Assembly: GCA_014695295.1 (NCBI GenBank)
Contig: JACJNY010000022.1
Coordinates: 62,001 to 126,000 of the forward strand
From: Microcoleus sp. FACHB-61
GTDB lineage: Bacteria; Cyanobacteriota; Cyanobacteriia; Cyanobacteriales; Microcoleaceae
DNA length: 64,000 nucleotides
Direction: 5' to 3'
Positions 53,501 to 61,703 of the stretch are shown here, piece after piece; position 1 is the first letter of the stretch, and the number at the start of each line of letters is the position of its first letter. The notes under the pieces were generated by a model, which was given only the letters and a program-made list of their open reading frames with translations, made no database searches and was not told the DNA's origin. The position numbers and the translations under genes were made by a program.

Positions 53501-54076
53501 CTATCGGCCTATATTCCGCTTCATGCGATCGAGTTCTTCGTCTGCTTCCCAGCGTTGAAACTTTTCTTCTAAAGGATCGGCCGCATTAAAACTGTTATAA
53601 TTTGAACTCTGATTCCAACCCTTTGTATCCCAATTTGGCTCTGTTTTAGTGGTAGTGCGAGTTGCAGCTTCTGCCGCTTTTGCTCGGACTTCTTTGCGAC
53701 GCATTTGAATTTGGCGGTACAGTTCTTTGGCTTTTTCAATCCGTTCTTTGCAGCCTTGCATTTGCCCCCAGCGCTGATTTCCCTGACGCAGCAAAGTTGC
53801 TTGTCGCTCTTGGGCTGCTTGAGCTAAATCGAGCCTTTGAGCCGCTTTAGCTTTGTTGATTCGATCGTTCCAGCGCTGAATTTCTTGGGCGGCGGAGAGA
53901 ATTTCTGCTTGGAGTTGTTTCTCTTGTTTCTGGATATCGAGAATCAGTCGCAGAGTGTCTTCTTCTTGTTCCTTCAGTTGTTCTTCTATTGCCTGCAATT
54001 CCAGATGGGGATTGCTGCGCAAAAATTCTTCTAATCTGGTTTCTAGAAAGCTGCTGACATCATCAAATAAGCCCAT
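53501..54076 (-). CDS. TIGR04376-family coiled-coil protein
   Basis: 191 aa. N-terminus MGLFDDVSSFLETRLEEFLR, then a long charged helix (residues about 25-135: Glu, Gln, Lys, Arg heptads) predicted as coiled coil. The C-terminus DPLEEKFQRWEADEELDRMK is well conserved in cyanobacteria. TIGR04376 proteins are cyanobacterial and of unknown function. Cytoplasmic. It starts MGLFDD like phage shock and septum-like scaffold proteins, though no homology to them is claimed. Confidence 0.85.
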   Translation of the reverse strand: MGLFDDVSSFLETRLEEFLRSNPHLELQAIEEQLKEQEEDTLRLILDIQKQEKQLQAEILSAAQEIQRWNDRINKAKAAQRLDLAQAAQERQATLLRQGNQRWGQMQGCKERIEKAKELYRQIQMRRKEVRAKAAEAATRTTTKTEPNWDTKGWNQSSNYNSFNAADPLEEKFQRWEADEELDRMKRNIGR

Positions 54077-54411
54077 TTTTTATAATTCCTCAGTCCTTAA
54101 TCATAGGTCATTAGTCATTGGTCATTAGTTATTAGTCATTGGTGCTTAGTCACTGGCGATCGATCATCGGTCATTACTTGTTAGTTATAGCAGAAGAAAG
54201 TTCGGCAACGGATTGTGGAACCGATTTAACCGATAGAAGGAAGAAGCAATAAGAGCTAGGTTTTCAGCAATTAAGAACGTCTTGCCGGTTGCTATATTAT
54301 AACTGTTGTCACCGCTCGTGAGGTACAGCCTCGTAATTGCCCATTACCTATTACCTATTACCTAACTCATAACTAATGACTGATAACTAATGACTAATGA
54401 CTGATGACTGA
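54077..54411. repeat. Short AGTCATT repeats in opposite orientations
   Basis: Left block (54096-54150) repeats 'gtcattagtcattgg'. Right block (54370-54411) repeats the complement 'taatgactgataactaatgac'. The blocks can pair over a 220-base interior with no gene. Low-complexity repeats of this type are abundant in the window. Confidence 0.75.
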
Positions 54412-55740
54412 TTAGAACTTTTGTCCCACAAAAACCGATCGCACATCTCCTCCCTTGCGGATAACGGCTTCTTGATTTTTGATTTCTGCCAGCGTCCAAC
54501 CGCTAGCGCCAATGCTTTCGCCCACATAAATTCTGCGGGCTACGCCGTCTACTTCAAACAAAGCAGCCGATCGGTCGCCCAATTCCAAAATCCCTACCAG
54601 CGTGTGGGCGGAAGTCGGGGCGCTGCTGACGGCCGGTGCCGATTGCTCGGGCGCGGGCGCGGATTGCTGGGCTGCTGCTGCAGCAGGCGCTGGTGCCGGT
54701 TCGGTTTCGCGAGCCAAAATCTTCGGCTGTGGAGACTCCGAGGGGGAAGGGGAAGCGGCGAGGGGAGTTCGAGTGCCGGCGGCGGCGATCGCTCGACCGG
54801 AGGCTGGAGCCGCCGGCGAGGGCGAAACTGCGGCGGTTTGAGGAGCCGCCGGAGCCGCCGGAGCAGCAGCTACCGGAGCCGCCGGAGCAGCAGCTACCGG
54901 AGCAGCCGGAGCCACAACTACCGGAGCAGCCGGAGCCACAGTCACCTGAGCGGGGGGAGGGATGACTACGATTTGGGGTGCAGGTGCTCCCGGTTGCGCG
55001 CCGACTTGTTCTAGGGCATCAGCGATGCGGTTGACTGCTGTCGAAAGACCTGCGGTTGCCGGCGGCGCGCCGGAAATTGAAATGCTCGGCAGCGTCCCTG
55101 GAGTGGCAACTCCGGGAACTCCTGCAAGTTGCGGGTTGGCCTGGGGTGCTTTTTTTTGTTCGATCGCTTCTAGCGAACGCTGCACGTATTCGACAAACGG
55201 GGTGTCTGGTGCTGTTTTGCCACTTGCTACGGGCCTCTCTGGTGCGGAGGCGGCGGGCAAGCGCACCAGTCCCGACCGGCTTGCCAGCCACAAGCCCATG
55301 ACTAGCAGCAGCGACCCAAATGCTGCTCCGAGCAACATTCTGTCAAATGATTGTTTCGACTGCTGTTTTTTGGTTGTTTCTAGGGCGACTTGGCGGGCGA
55401 TCGCTTCTACGTCTTTTTCTGCTCGCTGCGGCGGGGGCGCCAACGGCGACAAAACTATTTGAGGTACCGAGATCGACTTGAGCGCCACGAATTCTGGCGC
55501 TACCGGCTCGGCTGGCAGCCCGCCACTGCCGTCGAATGCTTGATCGACTCCTTCAAACAGTTCGTCCATCAACCGATCGGCGTAGGACTCTACTGCCACT
55601 GCTTCGGCTGGCACTGTTTCCACCGTCGCCATCACGGCGATCGGATCTGACGCTGATTCCAAAGACATCTGTTTGGCGATTACTTTTTGAGGCATAGTTT
55701 TGTGTTTGCTCCCGCTCCTCGACAACCCTGAGATTCTCAA
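54412..55740 (-). CDS. Membrane protein with Ala/Pro-rich linker and PilP/GspC-like C-terminal domain
   Basis: 442 aa. A cytoplasmic N-terminus of about 140 residues, one membrane helix (LLGAAFGSLLLVMGLWLAS), and a long linker of Ala-Pro repeats (APVVVAPAAPVAAAPAAP and so on, residues about 260-370). The C-terminal 65 residues, starting HTLVGILELGDRSAALFEVD and ending AVIRKGGDVRSVFVGQKF, resemble the small beta domain of PilP and GspC, which join inner-membrane machinery to a secretin. A role in type IV pilus or secretion assembly is inferred. The linker DNA is made of near-perfect repeats (54841-54950). Confidence 0.6.
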   Translation of the reverse strand: MRISGLSRSGSKHKTMPQKVIAKQMSLESASDPIAVMATVETVPAEAVAVESYADRLMDELFEGVDQAFDGSGGLPAEPVAPEFVALKSISVPQIVLSPLAPPPQRAEKDVEAIARQVALETTKKQQSKQSFDRMLLGAAFGSLLLVMGLWLASRSGLVRLPAASAPERPVASGKTAPDTPFVEYVQRSLEAIEQKKAPQANPQLAGVPGVATPGTLPSISISGAPPATAGLSTAVNRIADALEQVGAQPGAPAPQIVVIPPPAQVTVAPAAPVVVAPAAPVAAAPAAPVAAAPAAPAAPQTAAVSPSPAAPASGRAIAAAGTRTPLAASPSPSESPQPKILARETEPAPAPAAAAAQQSAPAPEQSAPAVSSAPTSAHTLVGILELGDRSAALFEVDGVARRIYVGESIGASGWTLAEIKNQEAVIRKGGDVRSVFVGQKF

Positions 55741-56381
55741 CTTCAGACTTCTACAGGATACTTGTGATGTTGACCAATTCTTGGCTCAGAACAGGTCAAT
55801 TGTATCTCACTCATCACCATATTTTTAGTCCTCGGCCAACTTACTTTGCCCGATCGACTTTTGTTTTACCTGTTTTGGGCCTTTTCGCCCCTGTTTTCTG
55901 CTGCCAGTCTTATTTGCTTACCCTGACTTTTACTGCATATTCTACTGCTTTTGTCAACCCCACCCTCCGGGGCTTCGCTGTTTTTGACACACAGCTTTAC
56001 TTGAGGCTCTCGCAAAAAAAGCGGGTTTTTTGTCGCTGTTTCCGATCGCCTTGCAGCTTTAACAAGGATTTCAGACTTTTAACCGTCTTAAATTTGTTTG
56101 TCAGTTTGCTTGACAGTAGTAACAGACGACCCATTTTATAACTTTAATAGTAGCATAGCTTCATCACAATTAGGTGATAAATTGTCAAAGGTTGCCAAAT
56201 TGTCGGCTAAATAAGCATTATTCCTAATATTTTTTTACCAGACTATTTGTAATATAAAAAGAAAAAAACTCTTGAAATTTGTCAATATATATTCGTTTCA
56301 GCATGAGATTTTTTCAGTCATAATTCCTCTAGCTCCTGTCATTGTGAGCAGGAGCTAAACACAACTCTCGGACAACCCAAA
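55741..56381. other. Long intergenic stretch without a supported gene
   Basis: 641 bases. A 125-codon frame at 55764-56141 reads as low-complexity, Phe/Leu-rich sequence with no motif and is rejected. Two T-rich regions at 56205-56280. The hairpin at 56330-56357 is the only structured part. Confidence 0.55.
56330..56357. terminator. Hairpin downstream of the ABC-F gene
   Basis: TAGCTCCTG...CAGGAGCTA, a perfect 9-bp stem with a 10-nt loop, 25 bases past the stop of the minus-strand ABC-F gene. No T run follows on that strand, so termination is only likely by place. Confidence 0.5.
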
Positions 56382-58304
56382 TTAACCCACCCGTTCCGCC
56401 AATTCCAACCAGCGCTCAGTCGCATGATCGATCTGCTGCGTCAACTGAGCCAAACGATCCGATAACTTCTTCACCTCCGCAAATCCGCTCGGAGCATTGT
56501 TAGACAACCTCTTCTCAATCTCTTGTTTCTCAGCTTCCATCTTCGGAATTTGACTTTCTAATTGTTCGTATTCCCGCTTATCATTGAAGGAAACTTTGGT
56601 GGAGCTTTGAGTGGAATTCTTGGATTTTGAATTATTAGATTCAGCCGTGCGTGTAAGTTTTTCTTTTTCTTTTTGCCCTTTGATTTCCTTGGCTTCTTCG
56701 GCTTTCTTGTAGTCTAAATACACCGAATAATTACCGGGATACAAACGCAAATTGCCGCCCGGTTCCAAAGCGAAAACCATGTCGATCGTGCGATCGAGAA
56801 AATAGCGATCGTGGGACACCACAATCACGCAGCCGTTAAAATCTTCGAGATAATCCTCCAAAACCGCCAAAGTCTGCACGTCCAGGTCGTTTGTCGGCTC
56901 GTCCAAAATCAGCACGTTCGGCGCACTCATCAGCACTTTCAAGAGAAATAATCGGCGCTTTTCCCCGCCAGAAAGTTTGTTAATCGGTGCATACTGTTGG
57001 TTGGGTGGAAACAGAAACTTTTCCAACATTTGAGAAGCGGTAATGATTTCCCCATCCGCCGTTTGCACCAACTCCGCCACACTTTTCAAGTATTCAATAA
57101 CTCGCTGGTCTTCATTGGGCGTCAAATCCTCTGAATGCTGGTCAAAATAACCAATATGAATGGTTGTCCCAATTTCGACAGTACCCGAATCCGGCTGAAT
57201 GCGTCCGGTGATGATATCCATCAGGGTCGATTTTCCCGCACCGTTGCAGCCAATAATTCCAATCCGGTCTTCGGGAGTGAAATTGTAGGTAAAATCTTTA
57301 ATTAAAGTGCGATCGCCGTAAGCTTTATTGATATGCAATAACTCAATCACCTTCTTACCAATCCGGCGGCCCGCTGTGGCAATCTCGACTTTGCCGTTGG
57401 CTGTTTTGAATTCCTCTGCTCGCATATCTTTAATGCGATCGATCCGGGCTTTTTGCTTCGTACTGCGCGCCTTCGGCCCCTTCTTGAGCCATTCCAACTC
57501 GCGCCGCAATACTCCCGAGAATTTGCGCTGAGTGCTGGCGGCCGATTCTTCAGCTAGGGCTTTTTTCTCCAAGTAATAAGCGTAATTCCCAGCATAATTG
57601 TAAAGGTCGCCGCGATCGATCTCCAGGATGCGATTGGTAACGCGATCGAGAAAATAGCGATCGTGCGTAATCAGCAGCAAAGCACCGCGATAGCCGTTCA
57701 AATAGTTCTGCAACCACTCCACAGACAGCGCATCCAAGTGGTTTGTCGGTTCATCCATCAGCAACACATCGGGCTCCGACAACAAAGCGGTTGCTAAGGC
57801 AATTCGCTTGCGGTAGCCGCCGGACAAGTCGGCAATTTTCGCATCAAAATCCTCAATCCCCAACTTGGTCAAAATCAATTTCGCCTTGGTTTCCAAGTCC
57901 CACGCATCCACCTCATCAATGCGTTCAGACACCGCAGACAGACGCGCCATCAACTTGTCTGTATCGCCTTTGCCGTGGGACAGTTGAGCGGAAATTTCCT
58001 CGTATTCGCGCACTAAAGCCATTTGTTCGCCGCTGTCGGCAAATACTTGCTCTAAGACTGTGTGATTTTCGTCTAAATCCGGCTGTTGGGGGAGATAGAC
58101 AATTGTAGACCCTGGATTGACCCAGCGATCGCCAGAGTCGATCGACTCCATACCGGCAATCATTTTCAGCAGGGTTGATTTCCCGGAACCGTTGGTGCCG
58201 ATGAGTCCGACTTTATCGCCTTCATCGAGGCTGAAACTGGCATCTGTCAAGAGTTCCTTGATGCCGAAGTCTTTTTTGATCGATCGCAGAGTAAAAATAG
58301 TCAT
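56382..58304 (-). CDS. ABC-F ATPase (Uup-like)
   Basis: 640 aa. Two ATP-binding cassettes in one chain and no membrane segments. Walker A GTNGSGKSTLL and GCNGAGKSTLM; signatures LSGGYRKRIALA and LSGGEKRRLFLL; Walker B LLMDEPTNHLD and LILDEPTNDLD. A linker between the cassettes (RRELEWLKKGPKARSTKQKAR) is typical of translation-linked ABC-F factors. The C-terminus after about 530 is a charged segment then a coiled coil (YEQLESQIPKMEAEKQEIEKRL), as in Uup. It should bind the ribosome or structured nucleic acid. Confidence 0.93.
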   Translation of the reverse strand: MTIFTLRSIKKDFGIKELLTDASFSLDEGDKVGLIGTNGSGKSTLLKMIAGMESIDSGDRWVNPGSTIVYLPQQPDLDENHTVLEQVFADSGEQMALVREYEEISAQLSHGKGDTDKLMARLSAVSERIDEVDAWDLETKAKLILTKLGIEDFDAKIADLSGGYRKRIALATALLSEPDVLLMDEPTNHLDALSVEWLQNYLNGYRGALLLITHDRYFLDRVTNRILEIDRGDLYNYAGNYAYYLEKKALAEESAASTQRKFSGVLRRELEWLKKGPKARSTKQKARIDRIKDMRAEEFKTANGKVEIATAGRRIGKKVIELLHINKAYGDRTLIKDFTYNFTPEDRIGIIGCNGAGKSTLMDIITGRIQPDSGTVEIGTTIHIGYFDQHSEDLTPNEDQRVIEYLKSVAELVQTADGEIITASQMLEKFLFPPNQQYAPINKLSGGEKRRLFLLKVLMSAPNVLILDEPTNDLDVQTLAVLEDYLEDFNGCVIVVSHDRYFLDRTIDMVFALEPGGNLRLYPGNYSVYLDYKKAEEAKEIKGQKEKEKLTRTAESNNSKSKNSTQSSTKVSFNDKREYEQLESQIPKMEAEKQEIEKRLSNNAPSGFAEVKKLSDRLAQLTQQIDHATERWLELAERVG

Positions 58305-58536
58305 CTGTATAGAAAGTCATTTACCTGACTTAGTTTAACTTAGTTCGATCGAGTCCGGCTGCATGGATATGGTCTATCGTTCCGATGAAACTTCTTTAGG
58401 ACAAGGGTGAACTCGATTTTTATGACTATCTAAATCTTGATAAATGCGTAAACTTTGACTGAAGTGCGATCGGCAGTGGGGATTGACAAACAAAAACCAT
58501 ATGGATAAAATTTCGATATTAAGATATTGCTCAATT
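58305..58536. other. Intergenic stretch ahead of the MITE
   Basis: 232 bases between the ABC-F start and the MITE. It must contain the ABC-F promoter. No gene or hairpin recognised. Confidence 0.4.
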
Positions 58537-58716
58537 CAATACTTCGGACAGTTTTAGATCTAATCGAGTCTCCGAAACCCTTAGTGGCTATAATATGCTG
58601 GACTATTTTTTCTTTCGTTTGAGCAAGCGCGCACTCGTTTCAGAAAATGCGTCAAAAATGGCAGTGCTTCCTCGCCCTCGGCTTACAGGGCAGTTAAAAA
58701 ACTGTCCGAAGTATTG
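58537..58716. mobile_element. MITE, 180 bp, with 19-bp perfect inverted repeats and a 6-bp target duplication
   Basis: Left end CAATACTTCGGACAGTTTT (58537-58555), right end its exact reverse complement (58698-58716). TCAATT flanks both sides (58531-58536 and 58717-58722), the mark of a transposase-made insertion. The interior has no long ORF. The parent IS is not in the window. Confidence 0.88.
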
Positions 58717-58757
58717 TCAATTCGCTCTACTAATTAACAAAATCACGAATAAATTTA

Positions 58758-59345
58758 ATGAAACGCAGAATTCCTGAGTCACTCTTAATCCTTTATATGT
58801 TTTTGCCACTAAAAAGTGCTATATTAGCTCAGATAATTTTGTGTCAGATTAGATCCATCCACGCAGCTCGCCAAGCAGAAAAGAAACTTAATCTCGACTT
58901 AGACAATAACAATGATGAGGCATTGAGAGAGTTTCTTGTATCATTTTGGTTGAATCCTGATAATGCAGTGGCTTATGCTTATCTTGGGTTGCTTGCTCCT
59001 CATCTGGGCTTGTGCAATCACCCTGTCATGGAAATTCGCCACAAAGTCACCAGGAATAAATTTGAGTTCTCCAATTATGCTGTATGCCAGTCTATAATGG
59101 ATCGGATTCAAGTCGATGAAATTAAAGAGGCAATTGCTAATGGACAACTAATTAGAGACTACCATCACGGTAAACATAATTCAAGTTATGTTATTTGTGG
59201 CTTCACCCAAGCTCAACGACCAATTCATGTCAAATGCAGTTATCCCATGCGAGAGTTAATTAAAATTATCGCAGTGTATCAACCTGACCACGATCGATGG
59301 TGTGACAACTTTACAATGAGGCGAAATATTAGCAATGATGAATGA
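58758..59345 (+). CDS. DUF4258 protein (toxin-like) with an extra N-terminal segment
   Basis: 195 aa in the open frame. The last 95 residues are DUF4258: NKFEFSNYAVCQSIMDRIQ, DEIKEAIANGQLIRDYHH, SSYVICGFTQAQRPIHVKC, then LIKIIAVYQPDHDRW. The conserved His near the start of the fold (SxHAxxQ/R) is Tyr here. Residues 1-90 hold a hydrophobic helix (LLILYMFLPLKSAILAQIIL) and a TPR-like piece (FLVSFWLNPDNAVAYAYLGL). An in-frame ATG at 59028 would give only the usual domain of about 105 residues, so a shorter start is quite possible. Followed, with an 11-base overlap, by a YgiT-like antitoxin gene: a toxin-antitoxin pair. Confidence 0.65.
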   Translation: MKRRIPESLLILYMFLPLKSAILAQIILCQIRSIHAARQAEKKLNLDLDNNNDEALREFLVSFWLNPDNAVAYAYLGLLAPHLGLCNHPVMEIRHKVTRNKFEFSNYAVCQSIMDRIQVDEIKEAIANGQLIRDYHHGKHNSSYVICGFTQAQRPIHVKCSYPMRELIKIIAVYQPDHDRWCDNFTMRRNISNDE

Positions 59346-59559
59346 TGACCAAGAATTTCTAGTTAATTGTCGAGTAACTTACACACTACAACTCAACGGC
59401 AAGTTCTACTTAGTTGAGAACGTACCTTCTCGTGTAAACGAGGAGACTGGAGAACAGTTTTTTGATCCTTCCGTTGTCAAGCATTTGCAGCAGCTCATTC
59501 TGAATGAAGAAGATCCTGTTCGTATTATTGAGACTCCTGTATATAATTATCATGAGTAA
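59335..59559 (+). CDS. YgiT/MqsA-type antitoxin-like protein lacking zinc Cys
   Basis: 74 aa. It has the fold marks of YgiT zinc-finger antitoxins, YTLQLNGKFYLVENVPSRV and ETGEQFFDPSVVKHLQQLI, but both CxxC pairs are missing (VNEETGEQ in place of CxxC). Such Zn-less forms accompany DUF4258 genes in cyanobacteria. It overlaps the toxin gene and should neutralise it. No DNA-binding HTH is present in this short form. Confidence 0.7.
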   Translation: MMNDDQEFLVNCRVTYTLQLNGKFYLVENVPSRVNEETGEQFFDPSVVKHLQQLILNEEDPVRIIETPVYNYHE

Positions 59560-59607
59560 GTAAAGCTTAGCCGTATAATAGACTTAATCAGACTGGCGGT
59601 TTGTAAC

Positions 59608-59976
59608 GTGGATATTTTAATTGAGTCAACAAAGGGCTTTGAGAAAGATATTGCTAAGTTGAGTGAAGATGAAAAAGCAGCAGTGATTAAAAAAATCAAC
59701 GATTGCGCCAGCCTCTTCCCCACTCAAAAAGCTGATGTCTATCGTAAGCTGCGTCGCCTGCGCTTACCGACAAATCTTAATGGTTACGAATCTTCACTCT
59801 ACACACTACGGATTTCTCGAACACTAAGGGTAATTTGAGCAGTTGACGAAGATCCAATTTTTGGGCAAGTTATTTTTACTCTTTTTCGAGCAGTCAAACA
59901 CGAAGAGCTCGATAAAGCATCTCAGGGTGTAGCAGAGTCTCTATATCAAGATCTAGAAGCTGCCCAGATTTCGTAA
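59608..59976 (+). pseudogene. RelE-like toxin, interrupted by an in-frame TGA
   Basis: GTG-started frame: MDILIESTKGFEKDIAKLSE, KINDCASLFPTQKADVYRKL, LPTNLNGYESSLYTLRISRT, LRVI, then TGA at 59836-59838. The frame goes on as AVDEDPIFGQVIFTLFRAVK and HEELDKASQGVAESLYQDL to the stop at 59974-59976. This is one complete toxin gene spoiled by a single codon, probably CGA or another sense codon to TGA. The small gene downstream is its likely antitoxin. Confidence 0.75.
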
Positions 59977-59984
59977 GTTTATGT

Positions 59985-60149
59985 ATGGCACAGACTATTA
60001 CGCTCGGCGATAAATATGGCATGATTCACGAAGCCATGAAGATTTTGCCAGAGGACGAGCTAAAGATTAATTGTATTGAAGCTTTGGCAGAGCTTGAAGA
60101 CAACGAAGGTCACAGAACAAGAAAATTTGCCAACAAGCAAAATCGTTAG
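59985..60149 (+). CDS. Small partner (antitoxin-like) of the broken RelE-like toxin
   Basis: 54 aa, MAQTITLGDKYGMIHEAMKI, then LPEDELKINCIEALAELED. Acidic N-terminal part and basic tail. It starts 8 bases after the toxin stop. Small acidic proteins of this type follow RelE-like genes in cyanobacteria. It is too short to carry a typical HTH; its orphan state would be harmless. Confidence 0.55.
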   Translation: MAQTITLGDKYGMIHEAMKILPEDELKINCIEALAELEDNEGHRTRKFANKQNR

Positions 60150-60273
60150 CTTTGTGGGTAAGTGCCAGCGATCGCCGATCGGTATAACACTTCACTGCAA
60201 CCGACCTTATGCTAAGTTATTTTTGGAATTAGAAGCGATCGACCGCGCCAGCAGAAAAGGAGGATCTACAAAC

Positions 60274-60849
60274 ATGGGTAAAGGCAGGTTAGAAGCATTC
60301 AGCGATGGTGTAATCGCCATTCTCATCACCATTATGGTGCTGGAATTGAAAGTGCCCCATGAAGCTGATTTAGCTGCGCTGCGTCCGCTAGTTCCAGTAT
60401 TTCTGAGCTATGTACTCAGTTTTATTTATCTTGGTATCTACTGGAACAACCACCATCACTTGTTACAGGCGGCTAGGCAGGTCAATGGTAATGTGTTGTG
60501 GGCTAACTTGCATCTGCTGTTCTGGTTGTCACTCATTCCCTTTGTCACTGGCTGGACAGGCGAGAACCACTTTGCGGCCTGGCCAGTTGCGCTTTATGGC
60601 ACAGTGCTATTGTTGGCTGCGATCGCTTACTTCATTCTTACTCGTGCTCTTATTTCTCACCACGGTAAAGAATCCACTCTGGCAATTGCACTTGGGCGAG
60701 ACTTTAAGGGTAAAGTATCAGTGGTGATTTATACCGTAGCAATCCCGCTTTCCTTTGTCAACTCATGGTTTGCTTTCATGCTGTATGTTTTAGTTGCAAT
60801 CATGTGGCTGATTCCCGATCGGCGTATTGAGAAGATTCTGACTTCGTGA
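60274..60849 (+). CDS. TMEM175-family (DUF1211) potassium-channel-like membrane protein
   Basis: 191 aa from the ATG at 60274, which has a near-ideal ribosome-binding site (AAAAGGAGG at 60255-60263); the frame is open 66 codons upstream but without domain content. The first helix holds the selectivity motif RLEAFSDG (RxxxFSD) followed by VIAILITIMVLELKVP. Five more hydrophobic segments follow (FLSYVLSFIYLGIYWNNHHH and others). Bacterial TMEM175 proteins form tetrameric K+ channels with hydrophobic gates. It lies in a region of decayed accessory genes and is intact. Confidence 0.88.
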   Translation: MGKGRLEAFSDGVIAILITIMVLELKVPHEADLAALRPLVPVFLSYVLSFIYLGIYWNNHHHLLQAARQVNGNVLWANLHLLFWLSLIPFVTGWTGENHFAAWPVALYGTVLLLAAIAYFILTRALISHHGKESTLAIALGRDFKGKVSVVIYTVAIPLSFVNSWFAFMLYVLVAIMWLIPDRRIEKILTS

Positions 60850-60908
60850 AGAATGTTCCACAAAAAGCCATCGCCAGCCAGCTAACACTTCGCTTTACCA
60901 ATTAACAA

Positions 60909-61396
60909 ATGACAATTCATCAAACGGACTTTTTATTGAACCTGGTCAAGGTCGTTCTTACTACTTTGGTCAAGACCTCTATACCTTCAAGGCAGTTGGT
61001 GAAGAGACAGGGGAAGCCTATGCGCTTTGTGAGGTAATTGTTGCACCTGGTGGCGGTGCGCCAACCCATCGGCACAACCGAGAAAATGAATCATTTTATG
61101 TTCAAGACGGAGAGATTGAATTCCAGCTTGACGATCGTACTTTCGTTGCGACGGCTGGAACCTTTCTTTATTCACCGAAAGGCCAGCTTCACCGATTTAC
61201 GAATACCACCGCTACACCCGCTAAAATGCTGGTTTGGGTCAATCCTGCTGGCTTTGAGAAATTTATGGCCGAAGTTGGAAAGGCCGTGAATGGTGAGATT
61301 ACCCTTGGAGCATCTTTGAACCCTGAAGACCTTGACAAAATTCTTACTACTGCTCCCAAATACGGTATCGAGATCCTACCTCCACCATCCGAGTAG
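60909..61396 (+). pseudogene. Cupin-domain protein with an early frameshift
   Basis: The ATG at 60909 starts MTIHQTDF, then the family frame requires a one-base change near 60932 to go on as FIEPGQGRSYYFGQ. From there it is intact: APGGGAPTHRHNRENESFYV (metal-binding His pair and Glu), GEIEFQLDDRTFVATAGTFL, SPKGQLHRFTNTT, LVWVNPAGFEKFMAEVG, stop at 61394-61396. The rest shows no stop, so the lesion is recent or translation starts at an unusual codon. Confidence 0.75.
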
Positions 61397-61703
61397 CGAT
61401 CGTCGGATATTTTACCGTAAAACAATTGCTGGTAACTTCATAATTGCGATCGTTGTTTTCACTAATTAACTGAAATTATGATTTTTTTGCATATTTTATG
61501 AGCAGGAAGTCTTGGCTTGCTACCCATCTGCTGGAATATGACAATCCTGCTGAGGGAAAAATAGCAAGCGGGCAGATTCTCTGACGATCGCAAGAAGTGA
61601 GTTTTGTTCTCCCCACGAGCCAGGGGGTAGCTAACCCGGATTTGATATGATGCTTGAATACCTTGGAAGCAGTGTATTTGCTCGTTACGGATGAAATAAA
61701 GCG
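61397..61703. other. Intergenic stretch upstream of the HDAC-like gene
   Basis: 307 bases. Minus-strand frames of about 90-108 codons give no recognisable protein. AT-rich around 61460-61500. No hairpin of note. Confidence 0.4.

Noticed and set aside
55764-56141. 125-codon ORF
   Set aside because: Composition is Phe/Leu/Ser-rich with no motif, no ribosome-binding site and no sign of codon preference like its neighbours.
60180-60225. attC-like recombination sites (TAACACTTCACTGCAACCGAC here and TAACACTTCGCT near 60884)
   Set aside because: The two share a short string only; no paired R'/R'' boxes or cassette integrase are visible.
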